The notes under the pieces are model-generated. The model was not told the DNA's origin and did no database searches. It was given only the letters and a program-made list of their open reading frames with translations. A DNA stretch of 64,000 nucleotides from positions 3,931,362-3,995,361 of the forward strand of contig NC_080049.1 in the NCBI RefSeq assembly GCF_026212465.1. Reading direction: 5' to 3'. Position numbers and translations under genes: made by a program. This DNA is from Amaranthus tricolor. Lineage: Eukaryota > Streptophyta > Magnoliopsida > Caryophyllales > Amaranthaceae. Each line of letters starts with the position of its first letter. The stretch's first letter is position 1. Shown here piece by piece: positions 13,879-27,281 of this stretch.

Positions 13879-16800
13879 TAAGTTGCGATTTTAAGGGTTT
13901 TTAAGCGTTTTTGCCACTTTTGCGCATAATGTAGCTCAAACTTGGTTCGTTTTGCACGCAACTTGGCACACAACACTATTTGGTGTATATTATTGTGTTT
14001 AAATGGTTAAAATTGGAAATCTTAATCATATGCTAGAAATTGCGTTTTAAGTTGATCTTTTAAGGGTTTTTAAGCGTTTTTGCCACTTTTGCGCATAAAG
14101 TAGCTCAAACTTGCTTTGTTTTGCACGCAACTTGCCACACAACAATATTTGGTATAGATTATTGTGTTTAAGTGGTTAGAATTGAAAATCATAGTCATAT
14201 GTTAGAAATTACGTGTTAAGTTGCGATTTTAAGGGTTTTTAAGTGTTTTTGCCACTTTTGCGCATAATGTAGCTCAAACATGGTTTGTTTTGCACGAAAC
14301 TTGGCACACAACACTATTTGGTAGACATTATTTTGTTGAAGTGGTTAAAATTGAAAATTAGAGTCATATACTAGAAATTACGTGTTAAGTTGCGATTTTA
14401 AGTGTTTTTAAGCGTTTTTTGCCACTTTTGCACATAAAGTAGCTCAAAGTTGGTTTGTTTTTCACGGAACTTGGCACACAACACTATTTGGTATATGTTA
14501 TTGTGTTTAAGTGGTTAGAATTGAAAATCATAGTTATATGCTAGAAATGCGTGTTCAGTTGAGCTTTTAAGGGTTTTCTAGCGTTATTGCCACTTTTGCG
14601 CATAAAGTAGCTCAAACTTTGTTTGTTTTGCACGAAACTAGGCACAAAACACTATTTGGTATATATTATTGTTTTTAAGTGGTTAGAATTGAAAATCATA
14701 GTCATATGCTAGAAATTACATGTTAAGTTGAGTTTTTTAGGGTTTTTAAGCATTTTTGCCACTTTAGCGCATAGAGTAGCTTAAACTTGTTTTGTGTTGC
14801 ACGAAACTTGGCACACAACACTATTTGGTATACATTATTGTGTTGAAGTGGTTAAAATTGAAAATCATAGTCATATGCTAGAAATTACGTGTTAAGTTGC
14901 GATTTTAAGGGTTTTTAAGCGTTTTTGCCACTTTTGCGCATAAAGTAGCTCAAACATGGTTTGTTTTGCAAGAAACTTGGCACACAACACTATTTGGTAT
15001 GTATTGTTGTGTTGAAGTGGGTTAGAATTGAAAATCATAGTCATACGCTAGAAATTACGTATTAAGTTACGATTTTAAGGGTTTTTAAGCGTTTTTGCCA
15101 CTTTTGCGCATCAAGTAGCTCAAAGTTGGTTTTTTTTTGCACGCAACTTGGCACACAACACTATTTGGTATAGATTATTGTGTTTAAGTGGATAGAATTG
15201 AAAATCATAGTCATATGCTAGAAATTGCGTGTTCAGTTGAGCTTTTAAGGGTTTTCAAGCGTTATTGCCACTTTTGCGCATAAAGTAGCTCAAACTTGAT
15301 TTGTTTTGCCACGAAACTTGGCACATAACACTACTTGGTATATATTATAGTGTTGAATTGGGTTAGAATTGAAAATCATATTCATACGCTAGAAATTACG
15401 TGTTAAGTTGCGATTTTATGGGTTTTGAAGCGCTTTTGCCACTTTTGCGCATAAAGTAGCTCAAACTAGGTTTGTTTTGCACCAAACTAGGCACACAAGA
15501 CTGTTTGGGATATATAATTGTGTTGAAGTGGTTAGAATTGAAAATCATAGTCATATGCTAGAAATTACGTGTTAAGTTGCGTTTTTAAGGGTTTTTAAGC
15601 GTTTTTGCCACTTTTGCGCATAAAGTAGCTCAAACTTGGTTCGTTTTGCACGCAACTTGGCACACAACACTATTTGGTATATACTATTGTGTTTAAATGG
15701 TTAAAATTGGAAATAATAATCATATGCTAGAAATTGCGTGTTAAGTTGAACTTTTAAGGGTTTTCAAGCGTTTTTGCCACTTTTGCGCATAAAGTAGCTC
15801 AAACTTGCTTTGTTTTGCACGCAACTTGCCACACAACAGTATTTGGTATAGATTATTGTGTTTAAGTGGTTAAAATTTAAAATCATAGTCATATATTAGA
15901 AATTACGTGTTAAGTTGCGATTTTAAGGGTTTTTAAGTGTTTTTGCCACTTTTGCGCATAAAGTAGCTCAAACATGGTTTGTTTTGCACGAAACTTGGCA
16001 CACAACACTATTTGGTAGACATTATTTTGTTGAAGTGGTTAAAATTGAAAATCAGAGTCATATACTAGAAATCACGTGTTAAGTTGCGATTTTAAGTGTT
16101 TTTAAGCGTTTTTGCCACTTTTGCACATAAAGTAGCTCAAAGTTGGTTTGTTTTTCACGGAACTTGGCACACAACACTATTTGGTATATATTATTGTGTT
16201 TAAGTGGATATAATTGAAAATCATAGTCATATGCTAGAAATTGCGTGTTCAGTTGAGCTTTTAAGGGTTTTCAAGCGTTATTGCCACTTTTACGCATAAA
16301 GTAGCTCAAACTTGATTTGTTTTGCACGAAACTTGGCACATAACACTACTTGGTATATTTTATAGTGTTGAATTGGGTTAGAATTGAAAATCATATTCAT
16401 ACGCTAGAAATTACGTGTTAAGTTGCGATTTTATGGGTTTTGAAGCGCTTTTGCCACTTTTGCGCATAAAGTAGCTCAAACTAGGTTTGTTTTGCACCAA
16501 ACTAGGCACACAAGACTGTTTGGGATATATAATTGTGTTGAAGTGGTTAGAATTGAAAATCATAGTCATATGCTAGAAATTACGTGTTAAGTTGCGATTT
16601 TAAGGGTTTTTAAGCGTTTTTTGCCACTTTTGCGCATAAAGTAGCTCAAACTTGGTTCGTTTTGCACGCAACTTGGCACACAAACACTATTTGGTGTATA
16701 TTATTGTGTTTAAATGGTTAAAATTGGAAATCTTAATCATATGCTAGAAATTGCGTTTTAAGTTGATCTTTTAAGGGTTTTTAAGCGTTTTTTGCCACTT

Positions 16801-17288
16801 TTGCGCATAAAGTAGCTCAAACTTGCTTGTTTTGCACGCAACGTGCCACACAACCAATATTTGGTATAGATTATTGTGTTTAAGTGGTTAGAATTGAAAT
16901 CATAGTCATATGTTAGAAATTACGTGTTAAGTTGCGATTTTAAGGGTTTTTAAGTGTTTTTTGCCACTTTTGCGCATAAAGTAGCTCAAACATGGTTTGT
17001 TTTGCACGAAACTTGGCACACAACACTATTTGGTAGACATTATTTTGTTGAAGTGGTTAAAATTGAAAATTAGAGTCATATACTAGAAATTACGTGTTAA
17101 GTTGCGATTTTAAGTGTTTTTAAGCGTTTTTGCCACTTTTGCACATAAAGTAGCTCAAAGTTGGTTTGTTTTTTCACGGAACTTGGCACACAACACTATT
17201 TGGTATATGTTATTGTGTTTAAGTGGTTAGAATTGAAAATCATAGTTATATGCTAGAAATGCGTGTTCAGTTGAGCTTTTAAGGGTTT

Positions 17289-17388
17289 NNNNNNNNNNNN
17301 NNNNNNNNNNNNNNNNNNNNNNNNNNNNNNNNNNNNNNNNNNNNNNNNNNNNNNNNNNNNNNNNNNNNNNNNNNNNNNNNNNNNNNNN
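17289..17388. other. Assembly gap (100 N)
   Basis: Exactly 100 N, a conventional placeholder for a gap of unknown size. The HOR family changes from A to B across it, so the true missing length may be large. The roughly 700 bp to its left hold many one-base indels relative to sister units, typical of a contig end. Confidence 0.99.
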
Positions 17389-19161
17389 GAAACTTGGCAT
17401 AGAACACTATTTGGTATATATTATTGTGTTGAAGTGGTTAGAATTGAAAATCATAGTCATATGCTCGAAAGTACGTGTTAAGTTGCAATTTTATGGCTTT
17501 TTTATGTGTTTTTGCCACTTTTGCGCATTGTGTTGCTCAAACATGGTTTGTTTTCCACGAAACTTGGCACACAACACTATTTGGTATATATTATTGTGTT
17601 AAAGCAGTTAGAATTGAAAATCATAGTCATATTCTAGAAAATACGTATTAAGTTGCGATTTTAGGGGTTTTTAAGCGTTTTTTCCACTTTTGCGCATAAA
17701 GTAGCTCAAACTTTGTTTGTTTTACACGAAACTTGGCACAGAACAATATTTGGTATATATGATTGTGTTGAAATGGTTAGAATTTAAAATCATAGGCATA
17801 TGTTAGAAATTACGTGTTAAGTTGCGATTTTATGCGTTTTGCCACTTTTGCGCTTTGTTTTGCACGAAACATGCCACACAACAGTATTTGTTATATATTA
17901 TTGTGTTGAAGTGGTTAGAATTCAAAATCATAGTCATATGATAGAAATTACATGTTAAGTTGTGATTTTAAGGCTTTTTATGCGTTTTTTCCATTTTTGC
18001 GCATAAAGTTGCTCAAACTTTGTTTGTTTTGCACGAAACTTTGCATACAACACTATTTGGTATATATTATTGTGTTGAATTGGTTAGAATTAAAAATCTT
18101 AGTCATATGCAATAAATTACGTGTTAAGCTGCGATTTTATGCGTTTTTAAGCGTTTTTGACACTTTTGCGCATAAAGTAGCTTAAACTTGGTTTCTTTTG
18201 CACGGAGCTTGGCAAAGAACACTATTTGGTATATATTAATGTGTTAAAGTGGTTAGAATTTAAAATCATAGTCATATGATAGAAATTATGTGTTAAGTCG
18301 CGATGTTATACATTTTTAAACGTTTTTTCCACTTTTGCACATAAAGTAACTCAAACTTTGTTTGTTTTGAACGAAACTTGGTACAAAACACTATTTGGTG
18401 TATGTTATTGTGTTCAAGTGGTTGAAATTGAAAATCATAGTCATATGCTAGAAATTATGTGTTAAGTTGCGATTTTTAAGGGTTTTTAAGTGTTTTTGCC
18501 AATGTTGCGCACAAAGTTGCTCAAACTTGGTTTGTTTTGCACGAAACTTAGCACACAACACTGTTTTGTATATATTATTATGTTGAAGTGCTTAGAATTG
18601 AAAATCATAGTCATATGCTATAAATTACGCGTTAAGCTGCTTTTTTATCCGTTTTTAAACGTTTTTGACATTTTTGCGCATAAAGTAGCTCAAACTTGGT
18701 TTGTTTTGCACGAAACTTGGCATAGAACACTATTTGGTATATATTATTGTGTTGAAGTGGTTAGAATTGAAAATCATAGTCATATGCTCGAAAGTACGTG
18801 TTAAGTTGCAATTTTATGCGTTTTTATGTGTTTTTGCCACTTTTGCGCATAATGTTGCTCAAACATGGTTTGTTTCCACGAAACTTGGCACACAACACTA
18901 TTTGGTATATATTATTGTGTTAAAGCAGTTAGAATTGAAAATCATAGTCATATTCTAGAAAATACGTATTAAGTTGCGATTTTAGGGGTTTTTAAGCGTT
19001 TTTTCCACTTTTGCGCATAAAGTAGCTCAAACTTTGTTTGTTTTACACGAAACTTGGCACAGAACAATATTTGGTATATATGATTGTGTTGAAGTGGTTA
19101 GAATTTAAAATCATAGGCATATGTTAGAAATTACGTGTTAAGTTGCGATTTTATGCGTTTT

Positions 19162-19964
19162 GCCACTTTTGCGCTTTGTTTTGCACGAAACAAGCCACAC
19201 AACAGTATTTGATATATATTATTGTGTTGAATTGGTTAAAATTCAAATCATAGTCATATGATAGAAATTACGTGTTAAGTTGTGATTTTAAGGCTTTTTA
19301 AGTGTTTTTGCCAATGTTGCGCACAAAGTAGCTCAAACATGGTATGTTTTGCACGAAACTTAGCACACAACACTGTTTGGTATATATTATTATGTTGAAG
19401 TGCTTAGAATTGAAAATCATAGTCATATGCTATAAATTACGCGTTAAGCTGCTTTTTTATGCGTTTTTAAGCATTTTTGACATTTTTGCGCATAAAGTAG
19501 TTCAAACTTGGTTTGTTTTGCACGAAACTTGGCATAGAACACTATTTGGTATATAATATTGTGTTGAAGTGGTTAGAATTGAAAATCATAGTCATATGCT
19601 CGAAATTACGTGTTAAGTTGCGATTTTATGCGTTTTTGCCACTTTTGCGCATAATGTAGCTCAAACATGGTTAGTTTTCCACGAAACTTGGCACACAACA
19701 CTATTTGGTATATATTATTGTGTTGAAGCAGTTAGAATTGAAAATCATAGTCATATGTTAGAAAATAAGTATTAAGTTGCGATTTTAGGAGTTTTTAAGC
19801 GTTTTTGCCACTTTTGCGCATAAAGTAGCTCAAACTTGGTTTGTTTTGCACGAAACTTTGCACATAACACTAGTTGGTATATATTACTGTGTGGAAGTTG
19901 TTAAAATTAAAAATCATAGGCATATGTTAGAAATTACGTGTTAGTTTGCGATTTTATGCGTTTT
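19162..19964 (+). repeat. Family B module V (5 monomers, 803 bp)
   Basis: One short monomer of about 138 bp, three full monomers and one of about 158 bp that lacks an 11-bp TAAGCG-TTTTT segment (GATTTTATGCGTTTTTGCC). Other V copies are at 22609-23411, 24732-25533 and, split by the retrotransposon, from 26856 to 37859; removing the 10,200 bp of element plus one target duplication leaves 804 bp. Confidence 0.85.
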
Positions 19965-21286
19965 GCCATTTTTACGCTTTGTTTTGCACGAAACATGCCA
20001 CACAACAGTATTTGTTATATATTATTGTGTTGAAGTGGTTAGAATTCAAAATCATAGTCATATGATAGAAATTACGTGTTAAGTTGTGATTTTAAGGCTT
20101 TTTAAGCGTTTTTGCCACTTTTGCGCATAAAGTTGCTCAAACTTTGTTTGTTTTGCACGAAACTTTGCACACAACACTATTTGGTATATATTATTGTGTT
20201 GAATTGGTTAGAATTAAAAATCTTAGTCATATGCAATAAATTACGTGTTAAGCTGCGATTTTATGCGTTTTTAAGCGTTTTTGACACTTTTGCACATAAA
20301 GTAGATTAAACTTGGTTTCTTTTGCACGGAGCTTGGCAAAGAACACTATTTGGTATATATTAATGTGTTAAAGTGGTTAGAATTTAAAATCATAGTCATA
20401 TGATAGAAATTATGTGTTAAGTCGCGATGTTATACATTTTTAAACGTTTTTTCCACTTTTGCACATAAAGTAACTCAAACTTTGTTAGTTTTGAACGAAA
20501 CTTGGTACAAAACACTATTTGGTGTATGTTATTGTGTTCAAGCGGTTGAAATTGAAAATCATAGTCATATGTTAGAAATTATGTGTTAAGTTGCGATTTT
20601 TAAGGGTTTTTAAGTGTTTTTGCCAATGTTGCGCACAAAGTAGCTCAAACTTGGTTTGTTTTGCACGAAACTTAGCACACAACACTGTTTTGTATATATT
20701 ATTATGTTGAAGTGCTTAGAATTGAAAATCATAGTCATATGCTATAAATTACGCGGTTAAGCTGCTTTTTTATGCGTTTTTAAACGTTTTTGACATTTTT
20801 GCGCATAAAGTAGCTCAAACTTGGTTTGTTTTGCACGAAACTTGGCATAGAACACTATTTGGTATATATTATTGTGTTGAAGTGGTTAGAATTGAAAATC
20901 ATAGTCATATGCTCGAAAGTACGTGTTAAGTTGCAATTTTATGCGTTTTTATGTGTTTTTGCCACTTTTGCGCATTGTGTTGCTCAAACATGGTTTGTTT
21001 TCCACGAACTTGGCACACAACACTATTTGGTATATATTATTGTGTTAAAGCAGTTAGAATTGAAAATCATAGTCATATTCTAGAAAATACGTATTAAGTT
21101 GCGATTTTAGGGGTTTTTAAGCGTTTTTTCCACTTTTGCGCATAAAGTAGCTCAAACTTTGTTTGTTTTACACGAAACTTGGCACAGAACAATATTTGGT
21201 ATATATGATTGTGTTGAAATGGTTAGAATTTAAAATCATAGGCATATGTTAGAAATTACGTGTTAAGTTGCGATTTTATGCGTTTT
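19965..21286 (+). repeat. Family B module U (8 monomers, 1,322 bp)
   Basis: One short monomer of about 138 bp plus seven of about 169 bp. It contains the types with GTCGCGATGTTATACATTTT, GCACGGAGCTTGGCAAAG and GCTGCTTTTTTATGCG. Further U copies lie at 17841-19161, 21287-22608, 23412-24731, 25534-26855 and 37860-39181. Confidence 0.85.
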
Positions 21287-24200
21287 GCCACTTTTGCGCT
21301 TTGTTTTGCACGAAACATGCCACACAACAGTATTTGTTATATATTATTGTGTTGAAGTGGTTAGAATTCAAAATCATAGTCATATGATAGAAATTACATG
21401 TTAAGTTGTGATTTTAAGGCTTTTTATGTGTTTTTTTCCATTTTTGCGCATAAAGTTGCTCAAACTTTGTTTGTTTTGCACGAAACTTTGCATACAACAC
21501 TATTTGGTATATATTATTGTGTTGAATTGGTTAGAATTAAAAATCTTAGTCATATGCAATAAATTACGTGTTAAGCTGCGATTTTATGCGTTTTTAAGCG
21601 TTTTTGACACTTTTGCGCATAAAGTAGCTTAAACTTGGTTTCTTTTGCACGGAGCTTGGCAAAGAACACTATTTGGTATATATTAATGTGTTAAAGTGGT
21701 TAGAATTTAAAATCATAGTCATATGATAGAAATTATGTGTTAAGTCGCGATGTTATACATTTTTAAACGTTTTTTCCACTTTTGCACATAAAGTAACTCA
21801 AACTTTGTTTGTTTTGAACGAAACTTGGTACAAAACACTATTTGGTGTATGTTATTGTGTTCAAGTGGTTGAAATTGAAAATCATAGTCATATGCTAGAA
21901 ATTATGTGTTAAGTTGCGATTTTTAAGGGTTTTTAAGTGTTTTTGCCAATGTTGCGCACAAAGTGCTCAAACTTGGTTTGTTTTGCACGAAACTTAGCAC
22001 ACAACACTGTTTTGTATATATTATTATGTTGAAGTGCTTAGAATTGAAAATCATAGTCATATGCTATAAATTACGCGTTAAGCTGCTTTTTTATCCGTTT
22101 TTAAACGTTTTTGACATTTTTGCGCATAAAGTAGCTCAAACTTGGTTTGTTTTGCACGAAACTTGGCATAGAACACTATTTGGTATATATTATTGTGTTG
22201 AAGTGGTTAGAATTGAAAATCATAGTCATATGCTCGAAAGTACGTGTTAAGTTGCAATTTTATGCGTTTTTATGTGTTTTTGCCACTTTTGCGCATAATG
22301 TTGCTCAAACATGGTTTGTTTTCCACGAAACTTGGCACACAACACTATTTGGTATATATTATTGTGTTAAAGCAGTTAGAATTGAAAATCATAGTCATAT
22401 TCTAGAAAATACGTATTAAGTTGCGATTTTAGGGGTTTTTAAGCGTTTTTTCCACTTTTGCGCATAAAGTAGCTCAAACTTTGTTTGTTTTACACGAAAC
22501 TTGGCACAGAACAATATTTGGTATATATGATTGTGTTGAAGTGGTTAGAATTTAAAATCATAGGCATATGTTAGAAATTACGTGTTAAGTTGCGATTTTA
22601 TGCGTTTTGCCACTTTTGCGCTTTGTTTTGCACGAAACAAGCCACACAACAGTATTTGATATATATTATTGTGTTGAATTGGTTAAAATTCAAAATCATA
22701 GTCATATGATAGAAATTACGTGTTAAGTTGTGATTTTAAGGCTTTTTAAGTGTTTTTGCCAATGTTGCGCACAAAGTAGCTCAAACATGGTATGTTTTGC
22801 ACGAAACTTAGCACACAACACTGTTTGGTATATATTATTATGTTGAAGTGCTTAGAATTGAAAATCATAGTCATATGCTATAAATTACGCGTTAAGCTGC
22901 TTTTTTATGCGTTTTTAAGCATTTTTGACATTTTTGCGCATAAAGTAGTTCAAACTTGGTTTGTTTTGCACGAAACTTGGCATAGAACACTATTTGGTAT
23001 ATAATATTGTGTTGAAGTGGTTAGAATTGAAAATCATAGTCATATGCTCGAAATTACGTGTTAAGTTGCGATTTTATGCGTTTTTGCCACTTTTGCGCAT
23101 AATGTAGCTCAAACATGGTTAGTTTTCCACGAAACTTGGCACACAACACTATTTGGTATATATTATTGTGTTGAAGCAGTTAGAATTGAAAATCATAGTC
23201 ATATGTTAGAAAATAAGTATTAAGTTGCGATTTTAGGAGTTTTTAAGCGTTTTTGCCACTTTTGCGCATAAAGTAGCTCAAACTTGGTTTGTTTTGCACG
23301 AAACTTTGCACATAACACTAGTTGGTATATATTACTGTGTGGAAGTTGTTAAAATTAAAAATCATAGCATATGTTAGAAATTACGTGTTAGTTTGCGATT
23401 TTATGCGTTTTGCCATTTTTACGCTTTGTTTTGCACGAAACATGCCACACAACAGTATTTGTTATATATTATTGTGTTGAAGTGGTTAGAATTCAAAATC
23501 ATAGTCATATGATAGAAATTACGTGTTAAGTTGTGATTTTAAGGCTTTTTAAGCGTTTTTGCCACTTTTGCGCATAAAGTTGCTCAAACTTTGTTTGTTT
23601 GCACGAAACTTTGCACACAACACTATTTGGTATATATTATTGTGTTGAATTGGTTAGAATTAAAAATCTTAGTCATATGCAATAAATTACGTGTTAAGCT
23701 GCGATTTTATGCGTTTTTAAGCGTTTTTGACACTTTTGCACATAAAGTAGATTAAACTTGGTTTCTTTTGCACGGAGCTTGGCAAAGAACACTATTTGGT
23801 ATATATTAATGTGTTAAAGTGGTTAGAATTTAAAATCATAGTCTTATGATAGAAATTATGTGTTAAGTCGCGATGTTATACATTTTTAAACGTTTTTTCC
23901 ACTTTTGCACATAAAGTAACTCAAACTTTGTTAGTTTTGAACGAAACTTGGTACAAAACACTATTTGGTGTATGTTATTGTGTTCAAGCGGTTGAAATTG
24001 AAAATCATAGTCATATGTTAGAAATTATGTGTTAAGTTGCGATTTTTAAGGGTTTTTAAGTGTTTTTGCCAATGTTGCGCACAAAGTAGCTCAAACTTGG
24101 TTTGTTTTGCACGAAACTTAGCACACAACACTGTTTTGTATATATTATTATGTTGAAGTGCTTAGAATTGAAAATCATAGTCATATGCTATAAATTACGC

Positions 24201-27200
24201 GTTAAGCTGCTTTTTTATGCGTTTTTAAACGTTTTTTGACATTTTTGCGCATAAAGTAGCTCAAACTTGGTTTGTTTTGCACGAAACTTGGCATAGAACA
24301 CTATTTGGTATATATTATTGTGTTGAAGTGGTTAGAATGAAAATCATAGTCATATGCTCGAAATTACGTGTTAAGTTGCAATTTTATGCGTTTTTATGTG
24401 TTTTTGCCACTTTTGCGCATAATGTTGCTCAAACATGGTTTGTTTTCCACGAAACTTGGCACACAACACTATTGGTATATATTATTGTGTTAAAGAAGTT
24501 AGAATTGAAAATCATAGTCATATTCTAGAAAATACGTATTAAGTTGCGATTTTAGGGGTTTTTAAGCGTTTTTTCCACTTTTGCGCATAAAGTAGCTCAA
24601 ACTTTGTTTGTTTTACACGAAACTTGGCACAGAACAATATTTGGTATATATGATTGTGTTGAAGTGGTTAGAATTTAAAATCATAGGCATATGTTAGAAA
24701 TTACGTGTTAAGTTGCGATTTTATGCGTTTTGCCACTTTTGCGCTTTGTTTTGCACGAAACAAGCCACACAACAGTATTTGATATATATTATGTGTTGAA
24801 TTGGTTAAAATTCAAAATCATAGTCATATGATAGAAATTACGTGTTAAGTTGTGATTTTAAGCTTTTTATGTGTTTTTGCCAATGTTGCGCACAAAGTAG
24901 CTCAAACATGGTATGTTTTGCACGAAACTTAGCACACAACACTGTTTGGTATATATTATTATGTTGAAGTGCTTAGAATTGAAAATCATAGTCATATGCT
25001 ATAAATTACGCGTTAAGCTGCTTTTTTATGCGCTTTTAAGCATTTTTGACATTTTTGCGCATAAAGTAGTTCAAACTTGGTTTGTTTTGCACGAAACTTG
25101 GCATAGAACACTATTTGGTATATAATATTGTGTTGAAGTGGTTAGAATTGAAAATCATAGTCATATGCTCGAAATTACGTGTTAAGTTGCGATTTTATGC
25201 GTTTTTGCCACTTTTGCGCATAATGTAGCTCAAACATGGTTAATTTTCCACGAAACTTGGCACACAACACTATTTGGTATATATTATTGTGTTGAAGCAG
25301 TTAGAATTGAAAATCATAGTCATATGTTAGAAAATAAGTATTAAGTTGCGATTTTAGGAGTTTTTAAGCGTTTTTGCCACTTTTGCGCATAAAGTAGCTC
25401 AAACTTGGTTTGTTTTGCACGAAACTTTGCACATAACACTAGTTGGTATATATTACTGTGTGGAAGTTGTTAAAATTAAAAATCATAGGCATATGTTAGA
25501 AATTACGTGTTAATTTGCGATTTTATGCGTTTTGCCATTTTTACGCTTTGTTTTGCACGAAACATGCCACACAACAGTATTTGTTATATATTATTGTGTT
25601 GAAGTGGTTAGAATTCAAAATCATAGTCATATGATAGAAATTACGTGTTAAGTTGTGATTTTAAGGCTTTTTAAGCGTTTTTGCCACTTTTGCGCATAAA
25701 GTTGCTCAAACTTTGTTTGTTTTGCACGAAACTTTGCACACAACACTATTTGGTATATATTATTGTGTTGAATTGGTTAGAATTAAAAATCTTAGTCATA
25801 TGCAATAAATTACGTGTTAAGCTGCGATTTTATGCGTTTTTAAGCGTTTTTGACACTTTTGCGCATAAAGTAGATTAAACTTGGTTTCTTTTGCACGGAG
25901 CTTGGCAAAGAACACTATTTGGTATATATTAATGTGTTAAAGTGGTTAGAATTTAAAATCATAGTCATATGATAGAAATTATGTGTTAAGTCGCGATGTT
26001 ATACATTTTTAAACGTTTTTTCCACTTTTGCACATAAAGTAACTCAAACTTTGTTTGTTTTGAACGAAACTTGGTACAAAACACTATTTGGTGTATGTTA
26101 TTGTGTTCAAGTGGTTGAAATTGAAAATCATAGTCATATGTTAGAAATTATGTGTTAAGTTGCGATTTTTAAGGGTTTTTAAGTGTTTTTGCCAATGTTG
26201 CGCACAAAGTAGCTCAAACTTGGTTTGTTTTGCACGAAACTTAGCACACAACACTGTTTTGTATATATTATTATGTTGAAGTGCTTAGAATTGAAAATCA
26301 TAGTCATATGCTATAAATTACGCGTTAAGCTGCTTTTTTATCCGTTTTTAAACGTTTTTGACATTTTTGCGCATAAAGTAGCTCAAACTTGGTTTGTTTT
26401 GCACGAAACTTGGCATAGAACACTATTTGGTATATATTATTGTGTTGAAGTGGTTAGAATTGAAAATCATCGTCATATGCTCGAAAGTACGTGTTAAGTT
26501 GCAATTTTATGCGTTTTTATGTGTTTTTGCCACTTTTGCGCATAATGTTGCTCAAACATGGTTTGTTTTCCACGAAACTTGGCACACAACACTATTTGGT
26601 ATATATTATTGTGTTAAAGCAGTTAGAATTGAAAATCGTAGTCATATTCTAGAAAATACGTATTAAGTTGCGATTTTAGGGGTTTTTAAGCGTTTTTTCC
26701 ACTTTTGCGCATAAAGTAGCTCAAACTTTGTTTGTTTTACACGAAACTTGGCACAGAACAATATTTGGTATATATGATTGTGTTGAAGTGGTTAGAATTT
26801 AAAAACATAGGCATATGTTAGAAATTACGTGTTATGTTGCGATTTTATGCGCTTTGCCACTTTTGCGCTTTGTTTTGCACGAAACAAGCCACACAACAGT
26901 ATTTGATATATATTATTGTGTTGAATTGGTTAAAATTCAAAATCATAGTCATATGATAGAAATTACGTGTTAAGTTGTGATTTTAAGGCTTTTTATGTGT
27001 TTTTGCCAATGTTGCGCACAAAGTAGCTCAAACATGGTATGTTTTGCACGAAACTTAGCACACAACACTGTTTGGTATATATTATTATGTTGAAGTGCTT
27101 AGAATTGAAAATCATAGTCATATGCTATAAATTACGCGTTAAGCTGCTTTTTTATGCGTTTTTAAGCATTTTTGACATTTTTGCGCATAAAGTAGTTCAA

Positions 27201-27214
27201 ACTTGGTTTGTTTT

Positions 27215-27219
27215 GCACG
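27215..27219. repeat. Target site duplication, left copy (GCACG)
   Basis: Five bases directly before the TGTAGACTC terminus of the element, repeated at 37415-37419. The sequence belongs to the satellite motif GTTTTGCACGAAACTTGG, which is restored if the element and one copy are removed. Five bases is the usual duplication length for Ty1/copia integration. Confidence 0.95.
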
Positions 27220-27281
27220 TGTAGACTCAATTAGGAACGGGAACAGCAACAAGAGGGGGGGTGAATTGTTGTTGTTACTAG

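Larger units (their letters stand above)
1..17288 (+). repeat. Satellite array, HOR family A (169-bp monomer)
   Basis: Head-to-tail array of AT-rich monomers of about 169 bp; the AAGTTG monomer start recurs at 2, 171, 340 and 509. Monomers carrying GGTTCGTTTTGCACGCAAC occur at 66, 1757, 2772, 3787, 5479, 6494, 7509, 9202, 10218, 11914, 13944, 15638 and 16654. They divide the block into units of 1691, 1015, 1015, 1692, 1015, 1015, 1693, 1016, 1696, 2030, 1694 and 1016 bp plus a partial last unit. These are multiples of the monomer: 10-mer (L), 6-mer (S) and one 12-mer. Units of one class are nearly identical, whereas neighbouring monomers within a unit differ clearly, which defines a HOR. No monomer has a conserved open frame. 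Centromeric function is an inference. Confidence 0.96.
17389..27219 (+). repeat. Satellite array, HOR family B, left part
   Basis: Same satellite family as block A but with different diagnostic variants, such as GGCATAGAACACTATTTGG and GCTCGAAAGTACGTG. A shortened monomer, recognised by GCCACTTTTGCGCTTTG, recurs at 17841, 19162, 19965, 21287, 22609, 23412, 24732, 25534 and 26856. The spacings are 1321, 803, 1322, 1322, 803, 1320, 802 and 1322 bp. The block is therefore a mosaic of module U (8 monomers) and module V (5 monomers) in the order U V U U V U V U V. The final V is interrupted at 27219 by a retrotransposon and continues at 37415. Confidence 0.94.

Noticed and set aside
1..17288. Regularly spaced repeats suggestive of a CRISPR array
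   Set aside because: Repeats are contiguous 169-bp monomers without unique spacers and without cas genes; the context is a plant nuclear satellite.
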